A stretch of DNA of 64,000 bases from positions 2,418,001-2,482,000 of the forward strand of contig OZ345355.1 in the NCBI GenBank assembly GCA_977006965.1. The letters run 5' to 3'. The first letter of the stretch is position 1; the number at the start of each line of letters is the position of its first letter. The notes beneath the pieces are model-generated. The model was not told the DNA's origin, ran no database searches, and was given only the letters and a program-made list of their open reading frames with translations. The translations under genes and the position numbers were made by a program. This DNA comes from Phymatolithon calcareum. Taxonomy: Eukaryota; Rhodophyta; Florideophyceae; Hapalidiales. Below, piece by piece: positions 28,418-39,920 of the stretch.

Positions 28418-29677
28418 GGGCAGTTTCACCTTCCAAAGCGTTTTGCTTCTCGCCCTCTGTCGTGGTACCCAGGTTAAGATACAGCATTATCTCACTTTTT
28501 CCTTAGTCTGAATTATGTAACTCGCAACCTTTCTTCGGTTTTCAGTAGATGGCGATGTCCTGAAGGAGGCCATTCTCAATCCAATGGCCTCCGTTTCCAT
28601 ACCTTACCAAGAGATATGATCTTGGCAAAGCAAAACCAGGTATAGCAGAGACACATTGGGTTTTTTATGATTTTAATGATCACAAAAAACCAAATTTAGC
28701 ATTATAAAATCCTGAATGAGCGCCCACCGGTACTGTACGGAAGGCATAGTGCCATGTTCACTTGAATGCAAGGTGAATGTGACGCACCAGAGGTACTAGG
28801 AGAACCTGGCTCTGGTCATCTCACTGCTTGAAATGAAGGAGTGAAGATATACTTGTTCCCCATAGAAAACTTCCAAAAATCTCTTTGCGCCGAACTCATG
28901 TGGACGAGTATTCCGAAAATTTTAGCCTCCGTTCTTCCTACTTGTTTCAGCATAGCGGATACCTAAGCAACAATTGTTTACAGCTGCACTCGGCGAATCA
29001 TCATCATGAAGGAATCCTACGATGTGTGGAACCCGATGCCATCGTTCTCGAATATAAGATCTCTATTTATAGTGGGAACTTTCCAGAGCTGTCGAGGAAT
29101 CCTTCCCCTAATTGGACATATAACTTGGCGCTCGAACCATGGCACTCCATGAACAAATATGCTCTGCTCACGGTCTGGCGCAATGACATCAAGCTCCTCT
29201 TGCAATTATTGATCCCAAGAATCATGCAGGGTGTAGGCGCGGGAACCCGCAATAGGGCGTTCAGAGCTTCTGTTGATTGTATAGTAGGTTTGTGTTGCCT
29301 TCTGTCGAGAGTGCGCTTGATGCTGAACGCAAAACTCGGCATTTGGCGAAGAAGATGTTCGACCGCGAGTACTGTAAGCGGGCGTTCGAGGAACAGAATT
29401 TTGCCTGGTGGGACTCGATACAATCATTCGAGAGGAACAAGCGCCTTTGTCAGCCTTGCCTGCCTTGATGTTGACAATCTTGGTAGTCTTAATCTCAGTC
29501 TTTGAGATTGGTTTCTGAATAAGAACCCATTTCATGCGAAGTCACGTCCTCGAGCGACCCTTGATTTCATCAACTTGCACCCCTTGGTCACCTTTTTTGA
29601 ACTGGAAAATGCTCCCCATAGTCCGCAGCACTGTGAAGGACTTATCACTAATGTTTTTTTGGTGTGCACGGCCGCAC
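28418..29677. other. Mostly unrecognised; hairpin and a decayed frame
   Basis: A perfect 10-bp stem GGAGGCCATT/AATGGCCTCC with an 8-base loop lies at 28565-28592. A ~60-codon plus frame (29277-29468) reads like the end of a charged helical protein (HLAKKMFDREYCKRAFEEQN). Overlapping minus frames (29017-29535) are also protein-like in places. No family is recognised. Confidence 0.3.
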
Positions 29678-29679
29678 TA

Positions 29680-31165
29680 CAGTAACGACCACAATTAGTG
29701 CGGATTCCTAAATAGTGCGGGTTCCTAATTAGTACGTCAGATTCCAAATTAGTGTGGGCCGCACTAATTGTTGTCTCCTCTTTTTGTTAGCGTGGATGCA
29801 CTAATTAGGGTCTCTAAAATAATTTTTTTCGGCAAGGTTATATCATTCTCATGCGCTGTTTTCAACTTGAAATCTTCCACGTACTACTGTCCACCTGACA
29901 GTAGCTTGGAAAGTCTCCTCAGATCCATTGGCACGGGCCTCTCTTTTATGTGCTGAGCATCGCTGGGTGTCTGCTTCCATGGAATTTCATTTACACTCTG
30001 CAAGGTGGTGCTGGAAATGGAGTGTCGAGTAAGGTGCTGGATACCTGAGCAGCAACTGTATTCCGAGGATATGTAAGGCACTACAGTAGCTCTCTGCACA
30101 CATTTTAATCGTTTTCACACTATGTAAGGCTGTCATTATAAACCTCTGTAAAGTGCTGCATTCGAGACGCATAAGTTACCCGGAAATTAAAACAAGCAAG
30201 TTTATCTCTGCTGTCACAGTGCTATCAGCACTTCATCTACAGCAGCTCGTGTTACGTCTCCAGAAAACATAACTCCAGTTTCAAACCATCTCTTGTTAAA
30301 ATCTTTATGCTTTCGCTCTTCGTTAAAACATAACTCCAGTTTTGTCCTTTTCTGTGCAAGAGATGCATACATTACGTCAATGGTGTACTATTAATGACTT
30401 TTTGTAAGAACAATAGCGATTTGAAAAGGCATTTAAAGAGCGATACCTGAAGCCGGTCATCAGAAAAACAAAATCTCGATATTGAACATCACCTCCAGCA
30501 GTATACCGTTCTGCAATATCATCCTTCACGGTATGCTGGAAGACGAAGAAAAAGAGCTCATTGCTCTAAAAAGCCGCCTTTGGCGTATGGGCTTCGACAA
30601 GAACAATCGACCATCTCAGAAAACAAGGACAGAGTTCCCGAAGCCTCCACTGCTGTATTTGAGTTTCTGTGCAAATATCCTGGCAATACAATCGCAAGGC
30701 AATGGAAAATTCTACTCGAAATCTATGTAAGCTCGGACATTGACGGCGACTTGGAGAACACAAAGCAATGCTCCAATGCGGTCTCGGTATGGAAAACGGG
30801 GTGTGGAAAGTGTCGCAGTTGAAAAGAGAGTTGCAAGAGATTGTCCGTGAGCATAAAGTGCATTTCGAAGGGGAGCCAGTACCAGATCTTGGAGAGAAGT
30901 CCGCGAACATACAGGAAGATGTATAATTTATTCACTCGGTCGTCTTCTAATAGCAATATGTACTTTCCTTTCTTATATCTCGTCTTGCTGGCGAGAATAG
31001 TGTTTCTATAAACCTGGCGCACTAATTGTTGGTCACAACTATTAGTGCGGGTTCCTAAATAGTATACCAGGTTCCTGAATAGTGCGGTCCACACTAATTG
31101 TTGGTTCCAGCTTGGATTTTCATGTTCCTAATTAGTGCGGTCCGCACTAATTGTGGTCATTACTG
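29680..31165. mobile_element. pogo/Tc1-like non-autonomous DNA transposon
   Basis: The TIRs begin CAGTAACGACCACAATTAGT (left) and the same with one change (right, minus strand), matching at 24 of 25. A TA dinucleotide flanks both ends (29678-29679 and 31166-31167). A TA target and CAGTA-type tips fit the pogo branch of Tc1/mariner. The subterminal zones on both sides carry repeated TTCCTAA(A/T)TAGTGCGG and GCACTAATTGTTG motifs. The interior (1486 bp overall) has no recognisable DDE transposase; the short plus frames at 30482-30822 are unrecognised. Confidence 0.8.
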
Positions 31166-31217
31166 TAGCGACCCGGCACGGGTCTTTTTCTCGAGGCATG
31201 GCAGATATATTTTTTTC

Positions 31218-32166
31218 GAGGAAATTCGCTACATGGACCGAAAAAGATGGCAAAATTCGCTAAATAGGCAACCCTTGCAAAAGCTACTACTCGCTATGAT
31301 ACATAGAGCACTCTATAAAAATAAACTTGTCAAGAAAACCATAATTTATTTCGTGCGCTACTCTATATGCTTTATCTCCTCGTCGCAAGTAGAATCTCCC
31401 TCATCGCAGGCGGTGAGGTCCTTTATCATGGACTGAGCCGCTTTGTTGATGTCGCGCTGTTGTACTGCGGTCAGGTACGAGCGCAGTACTCCGATTTGCG
31501 CCAGATGGTGGACGTTCGTGCCCTGCTTCGAAGCCACTATGCTGTGCGCTTGTGTTGGCTTTAACGAGATACAACATGGTTTGTGGACAATCTCAGTTAG
31601 CTGGGTGGCGTTTCCGCTCACTCAGCCTTTTGTGGGGATGAAATCCGTCATCTTGGGCGCCCGCCGCGCGAGTATCTTTGTGCTGAACTGGCGCAACTTG
31701 GAGGAGCCGCCAACGCAGCTGTGTCCTGGAAACGCGATGATTCTAACGCCGTCGACGCTCGGCAGCGCACGGACGTTCACACGGAAGGCAAAAGCTGTGC
31801 GCTAGCTACAGATTAGCGCCACGCGCTGCCACGAGATGTGCCTTGCCAATAGACGTGTTGTGGGCGATTATGAGATTGATAACGTCGTCAAAGTTTGCTC
31901 CATGTTAGTCGCCCACTCTTAGCACGAGCTCCTTCTTCTCCATGACTTCAGACGGCTTAACAGTCGAATTCGACGAGGTGCAGAGTGCCTTGCGTAGCGA
32001 AAGCGTCTGTCTACGTTTTACTGTCCTCATTATTGCACATCTACCGGCGTCTTGGGTTCGTATCTAGGGTTAGCTAGCTCATATCATAGCGCGTAGTAGT
32101 TTTTGAAAGGGGTGCCGATTTAGCGAATTTTGCCACCTTTTTTCGGTCCATGTAGCGAATTTCCTC
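31218..32166. mobile_element. Mutator-like non-autonomous element 2
   Basis: TIRs of ~85 bp begin GAGGAAATTCGCTACATGGA on both ends and stay similar through ACTACT(A)CGCGCTATGATA. The flanks ATTTTTTTC (31209-31217) and ATATTTTTC (32167-32175) form a 9-bp TSD matching at 8 of 9. It shares the GAGGAAATT tip with elements 1 and 3. A decayed minus-strand frame inside (31358-31621, and pieces upstream to about 31960) looks protein-like but is unrecognised; it may be captured or residual sequence. Confidence 0.8.
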
Positions 32167-32366
32167 ATATTTTTCTGAGTGACCAGCAGATTTTCATTCC
32201 TACCTTCGAACGACGTGATTTTAAGGTAGTGAAATGGGTACTCCCCACCAAGAACAAAAGGTCGCCTTTCCGCATATGGCGCTCAAAATCTGTTCCGCAT
32301 TTTTTTTAAACTTTTTCAAGCTTTTAAATCCACCCTCAATTGAGGGTGTTCGTCAAATAGACACTA

Positions 32367-32600
32367 GGGGTCCTCTAAATGTTCCTGATATGGATCCATT
32401 CCTGGTGCTCGCGTATCTGCTTCGCACTAGTACTGCTGCACACCACTCCACGTCGACATCCGTGTTCCCTTTGCGGAACGTTAATTCAATTCTTGCTTGT
32501 TACAGGACTCGAACAGGCGACCTCAACATTTCTACCTGTATCATACCGAAGTATGCGCACAGGTGCGCGGAGGAAGTTTTACGACTATACCACAGGTGGT
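32367..32600 (-). mobile_element. SINE copy B, missing its tail
   Basis: The head and body of the SINE are on the minus strand. The B box is present with one change (CTGTTCGAGTCC) and the A box is mutated near 32585. Similarity to copy A stops after GAGGACCCC, so the last ~60 bases and the A-rich tail are absent. No TSD is seen. It is an older copy. Confidence 0.85.
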
Positions 32601-33269
32601 ACGAATACAGTCAATCCTCTGTAAATAGATGCTCAATGTGGATATTCCTGAAGTGAATTCAATCAAAAATCTCAGGACGCACGTCCTAAACGTAAGTCCA
32701 AAGCGACGGACTCTTGGAACTCGCGAAATTGCTCCAGACGTTTGCAGACGTCTTGGTTTCTCTTAATTAAATCTGCTTTTCTTCTTCTTCATCTTGTATT
32801 CCTGTTCTTATTTCTTTTGCTTTATTCAAAGTAATGTAGTTTATTGTAAAGGTGGATAACTCCCCAATTGGAGGTTGAAATGGCACCTTGTTTCCTTTTC
32901 TCTTTTCTTTGCACGCAGTCCTAAACCTTACGCTGTACGGATTAATCGACCTTGCGACTTTCGTTTCTTCTTCGCTTGTCGTTATTGACTTACGCAGCAC
33001 TTGATTAACAGTCAACGTACATCAGTTTCCCTGTAGGTCAATCTCGTCCGCCAGAAGTGAAGAACTCCGCGGAAATCTCTCGATGAACCTTTGCGCGATT
33101 GCTTTGTCTCAACTCACAGAAGTAAACTGCCATTATTACTCCTCTAGCATGCTAGACCCTAGGCGTAGCACAGAAGACAGCAGCGAATGATAGAAGCTGT
33201 TGCAAGGAAGGAGAATGTCGAGCAAAGATGAAGCGAAATCTGATGATGATAGATCATTAATAAAGAGAA
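32601..33269. other. No recognised feature
   Basis: A minus-strand frame of 82 codons (32767-33015) is Lys/Glu-rich but has only TTG as a start. No domain is seen. Confidence 0.35.
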
Positions 33270-33278
33270 ATAATTTTA

Positions 33279-34424
33279 GGGGAAATTACTTATACTCACC
33301 AAGTTTACCATATTTACTAACATACTCACTTTGCAGAGGTGCACTTATGATATGTCCATTACAGCGGCCGGGGGCAGATTTATTCTATGTGGGCCTAAAA
33401 AATCTAGAAATTTATTGCAAAGTGATAGACTTTTTGGGCCTCTCGGGCACTAATACTTCCCGCTATGACTTTTTCGTGGCAGAAGCTACAGGTGGAGTGA
33501 TGGTCAGGCGAGATCCATTTTGAGTAGCAGATAGCTGTAAAGCGTGTTTTTCTGCTCAGCACAACAGCAAGTGAGTGTCCTTTCATCCGTGCGCGCAACG
33601 CTGGAGCGCATTCTAGATCTGCTTTCGTCGCAAAAAAAAGGACACATCTGTAGCATAGCTGGCAAACTGTCTATTCACCTCGTCAGGTAGTGCTTTCTTT
33701 CGAAGTAGTTAACGAGTGCGAGGGTGCGTGTGGTGATGAAGGTAAATCTGCCCCTCGGCGTCAAGCTAAACTTCGAAAAAGTTGTTTGACACTGTAAGCG
33801 GTCACTTAAATGGTCGCCCGTTGTAATGCTACGACGCTCTAGCCGCAAAGGAACATTTAACAAGAACTACCAATGTTAACCGAAACATTCCAGTGGAATT
33901 GACAGTGAAATAATTACGCCGACTGACTCTGCCTTGGGCAGACGATAGAGTTTATTGATAAATAGTGTAGACACAATGATATAAGTAGGAGGGTAAGAGC
34001 AGCTACAGGAAGGCAACACAAGAACACACAACCCCCGAAACTAAAAGCGAACGAGAAGACATCTCAATTGCAACAATATCTCGAATTTCCACAGGGTGCT
34101 GACGAGACACACCACACTCTAAATCGGGCGCTGGACGAGGAATCCAAAACCTTGCCGTACGGGCGCTTAATCGGATCGATATTCATGCTAGAATGGCTCG
34201 TGTCGACACTCACCACAACAGTTGAGGTTTTCACTCCGTTACTTGAGCAGAATTACAGTTACTATAATACGGTACCTCACGTGTGCGCAGACTTTTACCA
34301 CCGGACCAGTGCGATGGACCAGAGCTAGTGGACTGTCATCAAAACTGCTGATCATAAGTGCACCTGCGCAAAGTGAGTATATTAGTAAATACGGCAAACT
34401 TGGTGCGTATATAAGTAATTTCCT
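33279..34424. mobile_element. Mutator-like non-autonomous element 3
   Basis: TIRs of ~75 bp begin G(G/A)GGAAATTACTTATA and continue through CACCAAGTTT...ACTCACTTTGC..AGGTGCACTTATGAT on both ends. The flanks ATAATTTTA (33270-33278) and ATAAATTTA (34425-34433) form a 9-bp TSD matching at 8 of 9. The interior 1 kb has no recognisable transposase. Confidence 0.8.
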
Positions 34425-34486
34425 CATAAATTTAATTAAAAATTGTACTAGCTAGCGAAGTAAGAACAGTTAATTTGGCATTTCAG

Positions 34487-34840
34487 TCAAGAAATCGTCC
34501 ATGTGACGCCATACGGATCAGTAGCAACCAGGCCATTTCGCGACTGCTTCACTTTGCTTCCCGCACTGAGTGCTCGAGCCATTTTGTACTTATCGACAGA
34601 TGCTGCAAGCAATAAGCGGACATTTCCGCCAGTGGAGTGCGAGCGGGATATTTTTTGCACTTTGATTTTGAATCCATAAGAAGAATCCAGAGTCACAGAT
34701 CTCTTGGACGAAGTTGAAAGCTCACGAGCACGGAGTTTTGACTTGTAAAAGCTTATGGCGGAGGATATCAGATGCTCTGGAATAAGAAGATCGACCGGCT
34801 GCGTAGCAGAAAAGGATCCTGTAATGTCGACGTTGAACAT
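34487..34840 (-). CDS. Small conserved protein, paralogue 1
   Basis: A 117-residue protein with ATG at 34840. It matches the 119-residue product at 44826-45185 along its whole length. Shared blocks are MFNVD(V/I)TGSFS, LLIPEHL, SFYKSKL(K/R)ARE, SVTLDS.YGFKIKV, KISRS.STGGNVRL, ARALSAG.KVKQSR and TDPYGVTWTI. It has no signal peptide, membrane segment or cysteine. It is basic and looks like a compact alpha/beta cytosolic or nuclear protein. I do not recognise the family. Retention of the full frame in two copies amid decaying transposons suggests function. Confidence 0.65.
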   Translation of the reverse strand: MFNVDITGSFSATQPVDLLIPEHLISSAISFYKSKLRARELSTSSKRSVTLDSSYGFKIKVQKISRSHSTGGNVRLLLAASVDKYKMARALSAGSKVKQSRNGLVATDPYGVTWTIS

Positions 34841-35880
34841 TTCGGTTGCAAATTAAAACACTTTGATGAAAGAAGGACTTCAGAGAAGATTTGTTTGGGC
34901 GGAGAGTGGTGACGTTTCTTGAAGATCAGACCATCATTGTCGATTGCTTGTACATATAGCAGTTTTGAACTCTCTTTACGATTTCGCCGAAGCTATTACA
35001 GTTTAGAAAGTAAAACTCACACACTGTGGACGAGTAATCATTGTTACCATGAACGCATCCTTAATGCATTGTAAATCGAGCAGGAGACATGGATTAAACG
35101 CAGACGTACAGAAAGATGATTTCAAGACCATAACGTCACTAGAGATACGTCTGTCGAATGAGCGTACCCACACGACGCTTACTCGTTTGAGTAGCGTGCG
35201 ATGAACAACTCGGTAACATATTTTCTCTCATCGCCGTACAGCAGTAGAAGACACTTAAGGACAGTTCAGTACTCTGTGATCACACGCTATGATTCAAAAT
35301 TTAACAAGCCAAAGAGGAAAGTTGATATCCTGGAAAGCTTCACGAACAATACTCGTGATCATTATTAGATGATTTGATTGCAGGATCAGGACGGAAGAAA
35401 GTCAAGCTGTGTCTTAGCAGTAGTTGTTCTTCTGAGAAGCAGGACATGAACTGTGCAAGCAGAATGCACGTATCAGCTTTCGTCCCAGATTAGAATGTGG
35501 CAGTTCAAAGTGTACAATTCTCCATGCCTCTCTTCGACAACTGAGACAACATCTATCAAGCACCTTCAGCAGTGTTCTGTTACGGGCCCGCTCCTGTTGA
35601 TAGTACTTATTCGCGTAGGTCATCATCAGTTCTGCAGAGATGACAACAAGTAAATGCATTGTAGACTGTGAGTTTACTTGAGACTCTCGTTGTCTATATA
35701 GCATCTGAGAAGTTCACCATCAGTTGTCTAGAGATGACAACATTGGTCCAAGCTAGAGTCAATGCATTGTAGGCAGAGGGAGAGCATCGTGGAGAAACTG
35801 CCAATCACATCGTGTACAATGATCATAGTACGGATAGCTCTTGAATTGAGATAAATATTTTCTTATTTTGCCAATTCAAT
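34841..35880. other. Upstream of small gene; degenerate direct repeat
   Basis: A ~60-bp degenerate direct repeat built on ATCAGTT...AGAGATGACAACA and AATGCATTGTAG occurs at about 35622-35668 and 35718-35775. No gene is supported. Confidence 0.4.
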
Positions 35881-36480
35881 TGGAAAAATATGTGTGGCAT
35901 GGATTTTCTGACCATAAGAGGATACAGTACCGAAAAGAGCATCAGGCTCTTCAAAGCTTTTATCAGGCCACTATATGAGTACGCTGCGCATATAACACCC
36001 GACATAATCGGTGTATCGAAAGCAGCAGTGAAAATTCAGAAGCACAATGCAACAGTACTGTTCGGGAAATGGGCAGCGCGACACAGGAGAAGACTAATGA
36101 AACTGCCAAACAGAGCCATGGGAGTTTCGCTGACAGCACCTGCTCCGGAAGCTAAGACGAAGTTAAGCAAGATTGTTCTGACATTCAAGATATATTTGGC
36201 CTTCGGTGAGAATGGGAGCAGCAAGAAGAGCACCGCAACAGGAAAATTACGCTTAGTATACCGCAGTGAGTATGAAAGAAAGAAGATACAGTATTCTATG
36301 CGCAAGGTGGTTTGCTTGCCATTTCCCGAGAAACCCACAGAAGTTAATTGAAGAAATGGCAGTGGAGGAGCATGGGCAGTTGGAACACTCAACAGAATCC
36401 TTGAGAAGCCCACATGGACCTCGGCAGAAGAGATTGAGGTGGTTTGAGCCATTGACGTGATTCTATGTAATTCTGATTAA
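35881..36480 (+). pseudogene. LINE ORF2 fragment, D family
   Basis: The frame 35890-36351 begins in the post-RT region (SIRLFKAFIRPLYEYAAHITPD) and continues through LFGKWAARHRRRLMKL and a charged linker. In the next frame it reaches CHFPRNPQKLIEE, this family's version of the FGxFPP region. A frameshift near 36290 separates the two. The same family recurs at 59285-59820, where the end (GCCATTGACGTG) matches. Confidence 0.65.
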
Positions 36481-36639
36481 GGAAGCTGAAACTTTTCAAA
36501 GTTAGTAGAATATGTCTTCAAAGGTGCCGATTTTCCTCCAGTTGGGACACATAGTACCTTCTCAATAAATTCATATAATTTCGATTTTTATGAAGGAGAT
36601 CTCAAGAACTAGAGCACTATAAGCATGACGTCTACGTAT

Positions 36640-36760
36640 ATGTTGATTTTTTAAAAGCACCCAAAACGTCAATTTGATTAGCAGGGCAGCTTCTCGCTGT
36701 TTTCCACATTCATCTCTTTACTAGCCTCCGAATATCTCCTTAATCTGAATTTCTCTCCTT
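36640..36760 (-). mobile_element. LINE 3' tail fragment
   Basis: On the minus strand it ends GGGTGCTTTTAAAA, as does the inserted tail at 47109. Only ~100 bases of 3' UTR are recognisable. Confidence 0.4.
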
Positions 36761-36792
36761 GTGGGCAGGCATTGGGAGCAACATGTTTCACT

Positions 36793-37230
36793 TTATTGGA
36801 GCGTGTAGTAATAGAGTTCCATTATGTTGCAATAGTTTGCGGACAGAACCATTATGTAATTTGCTGCTCGGCATCTTACCCAACCCCGTCCCTTGGGAAA
36901 CGTCACCTGCGGTGTGGTGTTTTTGCAGTTTTGTCCACGTGGGCATGTGTACACAAAACAAGGTACATCCAGCTGGTCAGGTTGGCCTGTTCGGCGGGAA
37001 GTGATTGTCTTCACGGTATCGTCGTTCTTCTTCACAAGCGCCTTGACAACAGACTGCGGTTTAGGCTTCGGTGCCATTCTTGGAACGGACAGAATCGTCG
37101 CAGTAGCGTGGTAGGGAGTCGTCGTTCTGTTCACAGATAGACACCAATTTGACGATGGGAGAAAAGATGGTCGGGTAGACTTCACAAATACCTCTACGTA
37201 ATAGTCGTACTCAGCTAGGATGATCTTCAT
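36793..37230 (-). pseudogene. Cys-rich (BED-like?) transposase N-terminus
   Basis: The minus frame from ATG 37230 (or 37077, MAPKPKPQ) encodes a basic linker. A Cys-containing module follows: CFVYTCPRGQNC, then TFPKGRGWVRCRAANYI. The layout Cys...Cys, Gly-x-Gly-Trp, Cys-Arg-x-x-x resembles the BED-type finger at the start of some hAT transposases, but the expected final His is not where I would place it. The frame ends without a catalytic domain. It may be the broken 5' exon of a hAT gene. Confidence 0.3.
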
Positions 37231-37261
37231 TTTACAATAAGTGGTCGAGACCAAGCACCAA

Positions 37262-37430
37262 CAATCCCGTAGAGGACTGAAATAGGACTACTTTGAGTCC
37301 TGAGTTTTCCCGTCCGCCATTCTGGTGGACGTTTTGTGAGCTACACAAAGGTAGGTAGCATCAGAGGAAGCCTTGCCCATATCTTCGGAAGTCTGTGGGG
37401 CTTTTAAATAAACTTGAAAGGAAAAAAAAA
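37262..37430 (+). mobile_element. LINE 3' tail, B family
   Basis: A 3' UTR with GAGGAAGCCTTGCCC...GGGGCTTTTAAATAAA and an A-rich tail. It is a plus-strand match of 1663-1830 and 7641-7800. Confidence 0.65.
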
Positions 37431-37482
37431 AGTCAATATATGCTTCATAGTCGGTCACGAACATTACGTATTGCAATAAAAT

Positions 37483-38533
37483 GGCATGAAATGGAACACA
37501 AAACCAGGAAAAAGCGAAGTTCTTAAGTACAAAGGACTTCAGAAGCACACGTTTTACTTGGCAGGACGAGAACTATATCAAGCCTGGAGACTCTCGTATC
37601 TTGGGGTAAGCATGAATAACAAGGGTGTTATGGATGACACGGCCATAGCAAGAGTTCGAAATGCTGCAGGATGCATACATAAGCTGCGGGAGCTTGGAGT
37701 GAATGTTCGAGGATTCAAACCGGAGACATGCATCAGGATCTTTAAGTCGCTAATTATCCCGAAATGGGAGTATGCGTTACACGTTACTCCAATGACAAAT
37801 CGATTGCTCTCGGCAATCGAGTCGGCAGAGGGCTTGTTCTACAAAAATGTTTTCGGAAAGTATGCCGAACACCGCCGGGACCGAATGCGAGTTCTGTGCC
37901 GACTGGGACCACCAAAGATGAGGAGACGTCATCAAGCAGAAAGGTTTGCATTAAGCCTGGTAAGGCACAAAAAGCGCCTTGAAGAAACAGAAGAGTACGT
38001 TGGAAGAGATGAGGACGTAAAGGAAGCAATGAAGGATATTGAATATCTCAAGATGTATGAAGACTTGCGACAAGCCCTTCAGAAAGCCCAGGAGGGATCT
38101 GTCACGAAGAAGACGAGGAGAGAAGAAACAATTAAGGTATGGGAAAAGGAAGAAGAAGGCAGGTCAATGAAGATTCCTATTGAAGGCAAGCTACCAGGGA
38201 TCCTTTACATAGGAGAAAGAACAACACGTTTAAGGTGCCTAAGGTTGACATTCAACCGAGCACCCCTTTGGAGGAAATCAGTGTTGGGTGCGTACTGTGG
38301 GATTACCGCGGTGGTCGAACTAGTCGCCTTACAACGTACTCTAGCGTCATCGAAGATGAGTACAGAAATTGAGTTTGAGTGCAAGAGACTTACAGGAGCT
38401 CTTGTTGGGAGAGAATTACGAATCAAGAACGTTTTGAGCAGCCAGATGACTATAGCGTAGAGATTATGCAAGAGCTGCCCCGTTACTCCAAGGTGAGGCT
38501 TTGGGAGCTCTCAAAAATAAAATCATCAAATAT
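37483..38533 (+). mobile_element. 5'-truncated LINE, A family
   Basis: The copy starts inside the RT domain (just after the motif-C region) and runs to the 3' end GGGAGCTCTCAAAAATAAAA near 38533. It contains the uninterrupted CTATATCAAG site (37573-37582) that is split by the SINE in the 12.4-15.9 kb copy. No clear TSD was found. Confidence 0.75.
37486..38460 (+). pseudogene. LINE ORF2 post-RT region, open frame
   Basis: The frame is open for 324 codons from MKWNTKPGKSEVLKYKG (end of the RT palm) through LSYLGVSMNNKG, IIPKWEYALHVTPM, the charged helices, LPGILYIGERTTRLRCLRL and ECKRLTGALVGRELRI to TAG at 38458-38460. It is free of the stop codon seen in the 15-kb copy. It lacks the catalytic RT motifs, so it is a truncated copy. 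It serves as the family reference for this C-terminus. Confidence 0.75.
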
Positions 38534-38739
38534 CCCAATACCACGAACAGAACCATTACTGTTGCATTACCAACATGTTGCATTATATTGCATTAGCAGT
38601 ATGTTTCTCCCAATGCCTGCTTGTGGGGGGCTCGAGTGAGTCTTTCGCATTCATATTCTGTTTCTTGGTACATCTTGATGTACCGTAGTGTGCGTTGGAG
38701 CAAAACGAGCTGAAGCACAAAACCGGGCCCAAAGTACTT

Positions 38740-38990
38740 CGCTAAAACTTATTTTCTCCACAAAGGAGCTCTGTTGAAAAGAAGTCTCAGGCATCTCAAC
38801 CGCACAGTTCTGTCCCTTATATGTAACACTCCTGGGACTTGAAGAAGGCACGAGGCTCGAAGTAAGAGGAAAATACGGTACGGCAAACCGGATGAGATCC
38901 CGGCATCCTCAGGTTTCCCAAGGCGAGACATAGACATCTGGCCATAAAATACGCAAGCGGAATGCTCCCTCAAATGAGCACGAAGCTAAT
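38740..38990 (-). pseudogene. LINE ORF2 C-terminal scrap, A family
   Basis: The minus frame contains VPGVLHIRDRTVRLRCLRL and NRAPLWRK, matching the A-family C-terminus. The piece is short and undefined at both ends. The flanks to 39220 hold nothing recognised. Confidence 0.55.
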
Positions 38991-39234
38991 ATCGAATACA
39001 TTCGGAACGGCAGCAGAGCGCCACTTGGAGACCGTACTCATGAACCTAAAAAGTATGATCTGGACACCTGAGAGATATGAAGAACGGAAAAGGCATTAGA
39101 CTCCATACTACTGTCCAGCGTCACCATAATTGACAACATGGAGAACGACGAGTCCGTGTATTAGGGACCAGGCGATTTACTAGAATGAACAAGTTACGAA
39201 AAGCTCCTCCCGTACAGTCTTAGGAGTGCTAATG

Positions 39235-39400
39235 GATGGATGGATGGATTTCTGTTTTATTGAAGCTCCCTTGGTCAACTATCATTGCACCTGAGAGACC
39301 TCTCGTTGCGCTTCAATCCTTGGCTTACGTTTTCATTTTGATTTCGGAAATTTTCTTTGGACGGTATCAACTGCCATTTCCAGCATCTCTTTTTGAATAT
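39235..39400 (-). repeat. Short retroelement, copy 2 of 3
   Basis: A 166-bp minus-strand copy with a (GGAT)n tail on the left. It is flanked by TAGGAGTGCTAATG (39221-39234) and TAGGAGTGTTAATG (39401-39414), a 14-bp TSD matching at 13 of 14. Confidence 0.8.
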
Positions 39401-39479
39401 TAGGAGTGTTAATGAGGGCTTTCAAATAAGCAACTAAACATTTGCAAAAAAAATTCCTGGAACTTCACTCGGCTTGTCG

Positions 39480-39920
39480 ACCGGAATTTTAACTGTCCCT
39501 CCCTCTTCTTCCCACGTCCATATTTTTGCTGCTTCCCGTATGTGTCCGGATTTTCATACCATACCTTCTTCTGTTTGTTTTAGAGCTTTGCTGAGATTTT
39601 TTCTTCTCTACGATGCCCCATATCCTTTGATACATCTTCCAGATCTTCTTCTCTTCCTTGATATTCTTCTGCGAACTCAAGGTACTTCTTCCATTCTACC
39701 AGGCTTAAGGTGAACCTTTTAGACTGGTGCGCTCTCCTCATCTGTGGTCTGGCGAGTCGGCAGAGCACTACCAAACGCCGGAGACGGTGTGTTCCACTCG
39801 TCCTGGACACAGATATCGATTCATAGACCCTTTGAGCGCTACAATCTTGGAACCGATTATCCTCCAAAAATCCTGGCTCTGGCTGTGAATCTAGGACCAC
39901 AATAGCTGCTATCATCTAAG
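39480..39920 (-). pseudogene. LINE ORF2 post-RT fragment, A-like
   Basis: The minus frame 39580-39915 contains VLCRLARPQMRRAHQSKRF and SLVEWKKYLEFAEEYQGREED, homologous to the A-family charged helices. The upstream half of the frame is unrelated or decayed. Confidence 0.55.

Noticed and set aside
25405-32612. Shared 13-base string TACGAATACAGTC beside SINE copies B and C
   Set aside because: Matches of this length are expected by chance in a 64-kb window, and the strings sit at opposite ends of the two copies.
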